Below are positions 42,164 through 52,922 of a DNA stretch of 64,000 nt, piece by piece. The stretch comes from Isochrysis galbana (Eukaryota; Haptophyta; Isochrysidales; Isochrysidaceae), in the NCBI GenBank assembly GCA_018136815.1, contig CM030938.1, positions 656,128 through 720,127 of the forward strand, written 5' to 3'. The notes under the pieces were generated by a model that was not told the origin of the DNA, did no database searches, and saw nothing but the letters and a program-made list of their open reading frames with translations. Each line of letters begins with the position of its first letter. Position 1 is the first letter of the stretch. Made by a program: the position numbers and the translations under genes.

Positions 42164-44703
42164 ATGGCTGCCGCTCGGCTCTCCCCTTCCTTCCTCTGCC
42201 TCCAGCTCGTTCGTGTGCTGCTCTCGGCCTTCACCTTCGTCTTCGTGCTCTACCTGGTGCGCGACGCCTTGCCACCGGAGGCTCTCGCTGCCGTCGAGGC
42301 ATGGAGGGAGCAGGGCACCGCCTCGCTGGCCGAGGTCTGCGCACAGGTAGGAGGCAGTCTCCCCTCCTCCTGCCTCTCTTCCTCCTCTTGCAGCCCTGCG
42401 GCTGAGCAGGCGGTCCGTGCGGTACCGCCACTCTGTCGCTCCTCCTCCCGCTGCGGCGCGATGCCTGGCGCGGAGCAGCTCGAGAGCATGGTCGAGCGGC
42501 TCGGGGCGCTACGCTGCGGCGCAGACCGCGAGCACGACACGGCCTGCCACCTTTGGGGCGTCGTGCTTGACGGTGCGAGTGCGCTCGTAGGAAGGGCAGG
42601 CTGCGCGCTGTCACAAATTGCTTGCTTGGCCCTTCACGCCGGCTGCAAGGAGCTCGATGAGGGATGGGAGAGGAAGCGGAGGCTAGCTCGGAACGCGGCT
42701 TTACGGAAGGAACAACACGCACAAGGCAACGCGCCCGAGGGTGCCAGTAGCGTCCAGGCGCCACCGGGCGCGCTGCCGGGCGATGTCTCCGGGACTAGCA
42801 AGTCAGCCGCTCTGCGACTTGCTGCGACGCCTCCGGTACCCGAAGGTTTTGTCGTGCAGCAGTGGCCACCGATGGTACGAGGAGCGCACCCTTTGTTTGA
42901 TGCAGCGATCGTTTCCCAAGGTGGGCTCGAGTGCGTGCCGATGGCCGCGCGGACGGCGCCGACTAGCAAAGTCGCAGTCGGTGCTTCAGGCCGGGTTGAG
43001 GCAGAGCTAGGAAACGCCAAGCTCAAGGTGCCCCTCTCAGCCATCAATGACGGAATCTGTGATTGCCTCGACGGCTCCGATGAGCCAGGCACGTCGGCAT
43101 GTGCAGGGAGCAGCCCCACTTCGGGTGGCAAGTTCTGGTGTGCCGCAGTCGCGGCCAAGGGTGGCTGGGCGCCGACGACGGGCGAATACATCGATTCAGG
43201 CTTGGTCGACGACGGAGTGTGCGATTGCTGCGACGGGAGCGATGAGTCTGCCTCGCTGTGCACGGCAGGGAATGGCGTGTGCCCCATTGGTCGTGCCGTC
43301 CGAACACGAATCCCGTCGAACCAGCGCACCACTGCGGAGGGAGGCAGAGGAGTCGCAGGTGAGGATGTGCTCCTTGCTGCGGCACTTGATGCACGGCGTA
43401 GCGGGCTGGACGCGTGGCGGCAGCTGCGCTTGCGAGCGGCGGTGGCGAGAGAGAGGATGCGTCAATGGCAGTCGGCCGCCCAAGCTGGGCGCCTCTCGCC
43501 GCAGGTATAGGCTAGTGCTGGCTGCATCCGCATCTGTCTGGCATGTCTTTTCCCTGGATATGCTGTTTGTGATCGGCGGCAGCGGGGCCAGAAGTGTACC
43601 TCGCTCAAGCGGCGCCCCATCTCGCTGTGAGGATGCCGGAAATCTGGGCAAATATACCGACTTCATTCGTGGTCGGCCTCGTCCACATCTCACGGCCACT
43701 TGTTGATCGTACTCTACACCACTCTAACTCATCCCCCTCTCGCCACGCTCTCGCCCAGGCCATGCATAGCATGCAGTTCCTATCGCAAGAGGTGCAGCAG
43801 CTCGAGCACGTCCTCTCACAAGGCTTCCATCCCCCGGCCACGGTTTCGGGCGCTCGCAGCACAGCTTCATCATTCTCGCGACCAGGTGGTGGGTTTGCGG
43901 CCACAGCCGGCCGATGCTTCGTCGGCTCGCGCTGCACCGGCACCGCTGGTCCCGATGGCTGTGCTTCTGGTGGCGTCCGTTACGATTGGGTGGTTTGCCC
44001 TTTCCAGCTGGCCATGCAGGCTCCGGCCGGTGCTGGTCCTGCCGCGGCGGCAGCCATTGAGTCAGGCGGAGTTCCCCACGCTACACTCATCGGCAGGTGG
44101 CACGGATGGACCACGACACAGTTGCCCAGTCTGGTTAACCCCTGGGCGAGCTTGCGCACGCCGCGGCCGCTCATGGTCTTTGAAGACGGGGAGCAGTGCT
44201 GGGAAGGGCCACGCCGGTCCGCATTGGTTGAGCTACGATGTGCTGCCGCTCCGAGCCTTGAGGCTGTGGAGGAGGATGGCAAGTGCACCTACATTGTCTT
44301 GTTTGCTCACCCTGCCGCGTGCGATGAGAGCATGTTCGGCCTACTGCGCGAATCGTCGGAGCATCCGGCGGGGTTGGTTCGCCCGCAGACGGACGGACGC
44401 AGCTCAAGCCAAGTTGATCTAGCGGAAACGAGACGCGGCGTCGGTGGAGGCGATGGACATGCAGGTGCGGCAATTGTTGCTGAGAAGGGCTCGTCAGCCG
44501 AGGAAGAGTTCCGGCGCCTCCTTGACGAGGAGGAGCACGAGGCGTCCGATGCAGTGGCTGAAATCATTGCCACTCGCGCCAAGGAGATCCTGCTCGGGGA
44601 GATCGCGACGGTCAAAGATTCCGCTGGTGCTAGAGCTCACGTGCGAGGCCCCCAAAACGAGAATGCGGTGGGAAGAAGTGGGGGGTTCGCTCAGGGCAAA
44701 TAG
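42164..44703 (+). CDS. glucosidase II beta-subunit-like protein with N-terminal extension
   Basis: Exons 42164-43504 and 43759-44703 are joined by a 254 bp GT-AG intron in phase 0, giving 761 residues. The core matches the ER glucosidase II beta subunit: VRGAHPLF, then two LDL-receptor-A-like calcium sites, NDGICDCLDGSDEPGT and DDGVCDCCDGSDE, and near the C-terminus an MRH lectin domain with VCPFQL, GRWHGW and QCWEGPRRSALVELRC. The subunit holds the catalytic alpha chain in the ER and binds N-glycan mannose during trimming. Unusual points: a hydrophobic N-terminus (VRVLLSAFTFVFVLYLV) followed by about 220 Cys- and Ala-rich residues before the first recognisable domain, and no HDEL-type retention signal at the end. 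A 47 bp GT-AG candidate at 42347-42393 would cause an immediate stop and is not used in this model. Confidence 0.85.
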
Positions 44704-45748
44704 GGACCGGTCTTGGGGCGGATCAGCACACTATCATGGTGGGGTTTGGAGAAGAAGAAGATGGAAATAGCGGCGGACGATGCTAAGTGCTAAGTACCGG
44801 TGTCACACTTGCTTGTTTCCTATGTGTTGCACAGTATCCGATATCGATTTCTGTCTCCGTCTTTTCGTCTTTCCCGCCTCCACTTAGCGTTGGCTTCAAT
44901 GTGACCATCTATCCGGGCCGGCCGGTGGGCGTCACTCTCTCACAACACGCCACCCGCGCCGTGGCGAGTGGCGACTCAAAATCTGGCGTTTCTAGACGCG
45001 GTTTCGGCCACAGATTTCAGATTCCAAGCAAGCATCCCGCTTATTCACGCGGTCACGGTAGCTCTACAGTCTACAGTAGCTCATCGCTAAGGGCTATTAC
45101 CCGTGGAGCAGAGCTCGAGCGGTGAGCGTAGTGTGTGAGGCCAGAGATTTTGAGGCGCTAGCTCTCAACGGTGTTTATGTGCTTTGCTCTTTGCTGTTTG
45201 TGTGGCCGAATTTGAGTGCTCAATCGCTTCAATTATCAATTATGTACTGTTTATTAACATTAGTATAAGTATATAAGTTGGCTCGTGGCTCGTGTGTTGT
45301 GGCATGTGGCATGTGCATGTGGCAAGGTATATGGTATATTATATAGGATAATACATACTACAAGTGTAGTAGTGATCGTTGCGGCGTTGCGGTTGCAGTT
45401 TCGCAATGATAAGTTGCACGAACGGTTGTCGTTCTTCTTTACTACACCCCCCCCCCCCGCAACCTGGGCCCCTAAGTACTAAGTAGAGCACGAGGGGAGT
45501 TGCCGCAAGGCGGGAAGTGAGGGAGAGGAAGGGAGATGGGCGTGGCTACAGTAGTTATCCCCATAGCCACGCGCGAGGCGAGAATGTGAAAAGTTTTTTT
45601 TTACTAGGTACTCTGTCGTTGCTCTATTTACCTTTGAAGTCCTAAGCTCTACCGGAGCTTCTTGTGAACCCTACTTGTCTTTTACTAAAGTATGGCTCGG
45701 GTCAGATTCATGTCTTATTTCAGGTGGGGAAGTTTCTGTTTGGGTTGG
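44704..45748. other. intergenic with a SINE-like fragment
   Basis: Bases 45538-45604 (GGGCGTGGCTA, TAGCCACGCGCGAGGCGAGAATG, then nine T) match 1863-1926 inverted and the end of the 57640-57952 insertion. The rest shows no gene. Confidence 0.5.
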
Positions 45749-46480
<732 letters not shown>

Positions 46481-46499
46481 GAGGGCGGGGAGTGCGCGG

Positions 46500-47575
46500 A
46501 TGCCCCTCGAGGCGGCAGATTTGGCAGCCAAGCTGGAAGAGGCCTTCACGCGGCCCGAGTTCACGAGCGCCGTCTCCGACTTCGCCAACAAGCACTGCCA
46601 TCAGTTTGTCCTCCTCACCACTGTCGCCGACCCGAGCGCCGTCGAGCATCCGTTGAGGTGAGAGAGAGAAGGGGGGGGGAGAGCAAAGGGAAGGGGGAGA
46701 GAGGGGGAAGAGGAGAGGGGGGGGGGGGGGGGGGGGGGAAGCGGAGGGGAGGGGGCAAAGGGGAAAGGGGAAGGGGAAGGGGGAGGGGGGAGGGGGAGAG
46801 GGGGGAGGGGGGGAGGGGGGACGGAGAGAGAGAGAGACGAGAGATGAGTAAGATTGGGGGAGGGAGGGAGAGGGAGGGAAGGAGAGGGAGAGGGAGAGCG
46901 AGAGAAGGGGCAAGAGGGAGACAGGGGACAGAGGATAGGAGGGTGGGAAGGGCTGGGGCGGGGGGAGGGAAAGGGAGGGAGAGAGGCAGGGAGAGAGGGG
47001 GAAGAGAGAGTGGGAGGGGAGAGAGTGAGGGAGTGAGAGGGGAGGGGAGGCGAGAGAGGAAAGAGGGGAAGGGGAGCCCGCTCCCGTCCGTTTGAGCATC
47101 CACCTGGCGTGTGCGCGGCACGCTTGGCTGAGGCGCGCATGTGAATGGATGAACAGGTGGCACGAGCTCTACCGTGAGTACACAGATCTCGTCGAGTCCC
47201 AACTTGAATCCTTCTTGGCTTCTGAAGGAGTCAGCATGGACGAAGTGAGGAACGTCGCCAAATCGGACGGATGGACTGCTGCTGCCACATGTGTGGACTT
47301 CATCGTGGCATCGATCGAGTGAGTGAAGTGCACCATTTGGGGCATCTGAGTCTAGTTGTCAAGCTTAGGGAGGAGAGAACGCGGACCGAGACCCAACCTC
47401 TGGATGCCGCACAACACGCAGGTATGAATCTTTCATCAATCTGATGTGCGACTTCCTTCACCTCAACAGCATGGATGGAGTCGATTCAGATCTTTTGGGT
47501 GGGAAACTTGAAGATGCTCCCGAGACGGGGTCAGAATCACGTGGACCAGCTGCGCTTGAAGGAGGCATTGCGTAG
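46500..47575 (+). CDS. BART-domain protein (ARL2BP/CFAP36-like)
   Basis: Three exons: 46500-46657, 47157-47318, 47422-47575. GT-AG introns of 499 and 103 bp give HPLR-WHELYREY and VASIE-YESFINL in frame, for 157 residues, near the length of ARL2BP (about 163). The helical pattern DFANKHCHQFV, WHELYREYTDLVESQLESFL and FINLMCDFL fits the BART domain, which binds ARL2 or ARL3 GTPases; in CFAP36 and ARL2BP it works at cilia and basal bodies. The tail is short and acidic. Intron 1 is filled by GA and poly-G repeats. BART identity is inferred from pattern and length, so a moderate confidence is given; the exon structure is well supported. Confidence 0.68.
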
Positions 47576-48400
47576 AATTGGAAGTCGTCATCGCACTCAG
47601 CCGGCCTTTTGTGGACCTGAACGTCTTGGCGGCTCCTACGATGGACAAGCTACCCGTTCCCGAATGCACATGTACTGTCATCCCATCATGGACCTTCGTT
47701 GCCAGTGCATGGAAAGCATAGTCCTTCGTGTGCTGCGAGTAGCCTAAGGATCTGTGAATGACCAAAACTACCTTTCACAGCGCTCGCTGTTGTGGATTTC
47801 CCAAGCCGTGGACATTTTGCTCGTCCTATCCAAATGCTGCTACATGCTCATTAGGCCCACTGCCTGCCGCATGCTCACTAATTAGGTGGATCTTCCGCCA
47901 TTTCACTGCACGCAAAGTGAGCATAGGTCCCGCTGAGCTGTCGATCTAGTGCCCTGCCTCTCATCGGCAATGGTGATATGCCTGTACACCACTAGTCGCA
48001 GGGGTTTGGCCTGCCAGCACAGCGGGCGATCAGCAGCCAACAGGGCAACGGCGCGGGCACCGGGCGACGCGCGCTCTGCGGGCGGCAGCGGGATGGGGAT
48101 GCTGCATGAGGCTTGAATTTTGAATCGGCTATAGTGGTGTGGGGTCTACCGCCCGCCCCCTGTACCCTCCCGCCTCCGCATGGCGTATGCCATCATAATG
48201 CTACCAACTATCAAGATCAAGCTTATAGTTATACTTTGCGGGCGATGTGGGGGCAAGAGCAAGAGAGAGAGAAAGCAGCTCTCTTGCCTCTGTCTTAATC
48301 TTAATCCTGCATCGCTTGAGTACATGGGGCCAGCCGCCTTTTCCGCCTTTCACCATGCGGCTTGCGGTAGGGCGATGACTCACTAATTTAAGCATAGAAG
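47576..48400. other. 3' flank of the BART gene, no gene seen
   Basis: No frame with a domain. The end of this stretch (TGGGG, 48401-48405) is the left target duplication of the copia element. Confidence 0.55.
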
Positions 48401-49099
48401 TGGGGTGTGGGTGTGATGAGTGGTGAGGGGCTGTGGCTGCTGTGCATGTTGGTGTTGAAGGGCTATGTATGACATTAACATGTGAAGTACAAATGGAAGG
48501 GGGCGCAGGAGACGGAGGGACACGATCGAGGAGGGCACGTGCGGACGAGGGCGAGACCGAGGGTTCGGCCTCGGGCAGCATGAGGACGGGCGTGACGAGC
48601 ACGGAGAGCACAGGCAGACGAGAAGGGGACAGGGGCGCTCGAGCTGTGGCGCTGATCGCGGGACGAAGAACAAGGGGGGGGGGACGCTCGCGGGAAAAGT
48701 AAACACCGGGAAGGGAAAAGACGCGGGAAGAGAGAGGGATGAAACGGGGCCGGAAACTCAAGGAGACACTCGGAGAGAGGACGGGGAAGGAGAGAGAGAG
48801 AGGGGGCGGGCCCAGTGGGCCGACGCGGGGAAAGGGCGTCGGAGCGTGACAACAAAGAACGAAAGGGGACGCGGGGAAAAGCCCGATGGCGGGAAAAGGA
48901 ACGCAATGCAAAGAGGGGGGATCGGGGCGAGGCGGCGAGGAGGGAGTCACGCGAAGGGAACCTAATGAACGGGGACGTGCGAGGGGGAACGGGCAACCCC
49001 CCCTACCCGCAACACCCCCCCCAATGCGAGAAGCGGGAACCGGGGCGAGCGCATTGCAGAAGGCGGGGAGAAAGGAAAGGGGGGTGGGCGTGCAGCGGC

Positions 49100-50290
49100 T
49101 CAGGCGGCGGCGACGTGCGCCCAAGAATTCGTCGCGTAGCGGACGCAGGCGTCCGCCTTGCGCTTGGGCAACCACTTCGTGAGGAAGTCCGCCGCCATGT
49201 GCTCGGACGCGACGTGGCGAAGTGCCACTTCGCCGGCGGCGACGCGCTGGAGGAGGGAGTGGTATCGGCGCATGAAATGACGAGCGCGGGTGGGGGTGGA
49301 GCGCAGGGACCCCACGCGCATGTTGGCCAAATTGTCGGTGCCGACGAGGGTGGGGCCGTCGAGCGGGACGTCGAGGGCGCGGAGAATTTCGCGGGCGTAG
49401 GAGATACATTCGGCGGCCTTGCACGACGCGATGGCCTCGGCTTCCATCGACGAGTCGACGACGAGGGCCAGCTTCTTCGTCTGGTGGAGGATCGCTCCGC
49501 CGCCGAAAGTGACGAGGATGCCATAGATGTTGCGGTCCCCCCAGGTGGCGTCGGCGAGGGCTTCGAGCTGGACGGGGGCGGGCTCGGACAGGTCGACGTG
49601 CGCGGCGATGGCGGCGGAGAAACGCGGGGTGGCGGCGAGCCCGAGTCCGCCGTAGGTGATGCCGACGTCCTTCTCGTGGTAGGCGGCGGCGAGGGCGGCT
49701 CGCGCGACGTCGTATGCCTCGGGCGGGGGGGAGGACATCACGCAGGAGAGGCGGTGGATGACGAGGGATAGGCGTGGGTGAAGCAGCTCGATGAATTTCA
49801 GCGAGCCCAGCAGCTGCTGCGTGCGGAGCTGGTGCGGGGCGAGCTTGGGGGAATCGCGGGGAGCGAGGGAGAGGGCGTCGGCGAGCTCGGCGAGCTTTCT
49901 CCCGGCGGGAAGCGGGGGAAGGGGGAGGGCGTCGAGGAGCTCCGGGAGATGCTGGCGCGCGGCCTCGACGATCTTCTGCGGCAGGGTGAGGGAGAGGGAG
50001 CGGGTGGGGCGGTCGCGCGAGATCGAGAAACCCTTGAAGGACGTGGGGTCGGGATCGTAGCGGACGTCGCCGAAAAGGAGAGAGAGATGGGCGCAGATGG
50101 CGCGGCTGAGGCGGCGGTCGAGGGTAGCATCCTCGGAGAAGAGGAGGTCGTCGACGACGACCAGCAGGCGGCAGAGGCCGTCGGGGGCGCGGAAAGTCCA
50201 CAAGTCACCGACGTTCTCAGCGCGTAGCCAACCTTGGGACGCGAGCTCGGCGTGTAGGCGGTCCTGCCATTCGCGGCCGGCGGGTTCTTC
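49100..50290 (-). pseudogene. copia reverse transcriptase C-terminus and RNase H
   Basis: The frame opens with GREWQDRLHAELASQGW and LLVVVDDLLF, the end of the polymerase palm with its V-D-D catalytic motif. It continues through ADATWGDRNIYGILV, SSMEAEAIASCKAAECI and TDNLANMRV, the copia RNase H, to a stop 85 bp before the 3' LTR. The upstream fingers and palm are missing, and the frame differs from that of gag, so no active enzyme is encoded. Confidence 0.9.
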
Positions 50291-51242
50291 GCCCCGGTGG
50301 ACTCGATGTGGCGGAGGAGGGCGCGTCCGCCATCGAGGGCTTCCTCCGGACAGTCGTCGAGGAGATTGGCGACGCGGGCGGCGTTGGGGGAGAGACAGTC
50401 GAGGACGATGGACGAGAGGGAGCGGTCAAGGAGGAGCTCGGCGGGGAGGGTGGGGGATGCGAGGGGGCGACGGAAGAAGGGGCGAAACGGCTCGTGCGCG
50501 AGAATGCATCTGGTGGTGAGGCGTCGGAGCCACGAGTGGTAGGTGTCGGGGTCGAGGTCGTAGGCAAGGGCCGTGGTGGACCCCGGCGGGAGGGAGATGA
50601 GTCGTGGCGGCTTGTCGAGCGGGGAGCGGAAAGTATGTGGGTCGAAAACGAGGTCGTAGAGAGGAGGGGTGGGGTCGTCGAGGTCAGGCGGTTCTTGGTC
50701 GGAAGATGGCGGCGGCGGGCGGCGCGGAGCGGCCGGGGGGCGGGTCGGCGGCGGCGGCGGAGGCGGTGGGTGGGGGGGGGCGGCGGCGGCGGTGGCGGAG
50801 GCGGCGGAGGCGGTGGCGGCGGTGGTGGTGGTGCGGGCGATGGGACAGGCGGCGAATGGGGGTAAGGAGCCGTGGGTGGTGGAGTCGGCGGCGGCAGGAG
50901 GGGAGCAAGGGGAGGAGGTTGGGAGGGAACGGAGTGCGCGGGATGGGATGTGTGGAGCTGGAGGAGGCGGCGGGCAATTGCGTCGACGAGGTAGGCTTCG
51001 GGCGGAATGGCGGGATGGGAGGTGGTGAAGGGCGATGGTTGGGCGGCGGTGGGAAAGAAAGGGGCAGGCTGAGGCGGGTGATGGCTATAGAGTTGGAGGA
51101 GGGGTGAGGGAGGCGGGGCTGCGTTCGGGGGAAGGCGGTAGAGGTCGGAGTTGATGAGCGGGGTGGTCTCGTACGGATTGTAGGGGGAGGGATGGTGCGG
51201 GTGATATGGCTGCGGTGGGTGAGCGGTGAGATGTTGTGTCAT
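50290..51242 (-). pseudogene. copia gag region, frameshifted in its poly-Pro stretch
   Basis: A first part (MTQHLTAHP to about PPEAYLVDAIARRLLQLH) is Pro-rich. A second part in another frame (DLDDPTPPLYDLVF, TYHSWLRRLTTRCILAHEPF, LLDDCPEEALDGGRALLRHIES) looks like a copia gag core. They are separated by a (CCG)n region near 50.75-50.85 kb, where slippage would explain the frame change. A third frame change meets the polymerase fragment at about 50290. Confidence 0.75.
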
Positions 51243-52192
51243 TGGGATGGAGGGAAAGGGATGAGCAGGGGAGAGGGAGGGCAGGCTTGCGGAGGTTGGG
51301 GGTGGCGGGTGGGAGGGGTAGGGTGGGTAGGGTGGGGGACAGGAGGGCGTGGTTGGTAAGGTGCGGGAAGGGGGAGTAGAACAGGGGCTGAGCTGGCGTG
51401 GCGGTGGGGGGAGCTGGGTGGTGTGCTTGATTGGACTGTGGGTGTTGATGCTGTTGGGTGGTGTGAGAGGGCATGGGCTGGTCGAGTGTTGCCAGGTCGG
51501 GAGCGTCGGCGGCAGGGACGTGGGAGGGCGGTGCTGGGTGGGAAGGCGTGGACGGCACGCCTCCGCTACCATGTGGGTGTGATGAGTGGTGAGGGGCTGT
51601 GGCTGCTGTGCATGTTGGTGTTGAAGGGCTATGTATGACATTAACATGTGAAGTACAAATGGAAGGGGGCGCAGGAGACGGAGGGACACGATCGAGGAGG
51701 GCACGTGCGGACGAGGGCGAGACCGAGGGTTCGGCCTCGGGCAGCATGAGGACGGGCGTGACGAGCAGACGAGCACGGAGAGCACAGGCAGACGAGAAGG
51801 GGACAGGGGCGCTCGAGCTGTGGCGCTGATCGCGGGACGAAGAACAAGGGGGGGGGGACGCTCGCGGGAAAAGTAAACACCGGGAAGGGAAAAGACGCGG
51901 GAAGAGAGAGGGATGAAACGGGGCCGGAAACTCAAGGAGACACTCGGAGAGAGGACGGGGAAGGAGAGAGAGAGAGGGGGCGGGCCCAGTGGGCCGACGC
52001 GGGGAAAGGGCGTCGGAGCGTGACAACAAAGAACGAAAGGGGACGCGGGGAAAAGCCCGATGGCGGGAAAAGGAACGCAATGCAAAGAGGGGGATCGGGG
52101 CGAGGCGGCGAGGAGGGAGTCACGCGAAGGGAACCTAATGAACGGGGACGTGCGAGGGGGAACGGGCAACCCCCCCTACCCGCAACATGGGG

Positions 52193-52922
52193 ACTTGAAG
52201 TGGAAGTGGCGCCTTCCGCCTTCCGCTCTCCGCCCTCCTAGGAACTTGGAACTTGGCCACGGACCACGGGCCCTCGGAGCGAGGCCCTCTGGGAAAAATC
52301 CTGCTCGTCACAGTTTTGAGACAAACAAGTGGCAAGTGGTAATACCAGTGGTAAGTGGTAAGTGGTTGTGCCAACGACTTTCCGATTTCGGGCGACCGCT
52401 TCAAACCCTAAACTTTACACGGTGCCGCCTCGCGCCTCGCTCCTCTTGCATCTTTTGTATTTTCTTCAACACCTTACTACTCGTACCTTGTACTTTACGG
52501 CTTAGCTGTTACTGCCGGCTGCCGGGCGTAGAGGTAGAGAGACTTCACCATTCACCTACTCCTACTCTAGATCTCTTTTAAGCGGCGGCTTGAAGCACCT
52601 TTGAAGGTGCTTCGCGACAGATGACTGCTCTGAGCTGCACATATTACGTTCAATCGACGTTCTATCTCTTGTGAACACACGCCGCCCTCGAGACAACTGC
52701 AACAGCTGCAGCATGCAGCACCCCTCCCAAGGAGCCTCGCCGCTTTTAAAATTAGAAGTTCTCCTACCCAAAGTAAAAGGGTTAAAAACATCCTCTCCTT
52801 CTCCCCCTTCGCCCCCCGCTCCCTCTCTCCCTCTCTCCCTCTCCCTCTCCCTCCCCCTCCCTCTCCTCCCTCCCTCTCCCCAACCCGCCCTTGGGTCCCC
52901 CCGCGACTGGGCACCGGGCGGC
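52193..52922. promoter_or_regulatory. upstream region of TM9SF3 with CT tract
   Basis: The presumed promoter and 5' UTR. A run of CTCCCTCTCCCT-type pyrimidines occupies 52789-52883, ending 40 bp before the ATG. An inverted repeat (CACCTTTGAAGGTG, 52597-52610) lies further up. No gene is present. Confidence 0.5.

Larger units (their letters stand above)
48406..52187 (-). mobile_element. internally deleted Ty1/copia LTR retrotransposon
   Basis: LTRs lie at 48406-49014 (609 bp) and 51572-52187 (616 bp), both TG...CA, with the 5 bp duplication TGGGG on each side (48401-48405, 52188-52192). The LTRs appear to differ only by an 8 bp duplication (AGACGAGC-type) and one G, so insertion is recent. 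Read on the minus strand, TGGTAGCGGAGG abuts the 5' LTR and fits the 3' end of an initiator Met tRNA as primer site; a G-tract (49015-49022) abuts the 3' LTR as polypurine tract. The 2.56 kb interior keeps gag and the last part of reverse transcriptase plus RNase H; protease, integrase and most of the polymerase are deleted. Confidence 0.96.

Noticed and set aside
42347-42393. 47 bp GT-AG intron in the glucosidase II beta-like gene
   Set aside because: It looks classical but splicing would put a TGA in frame four codons on; the unspliced frame stays open for 1.3 kb.
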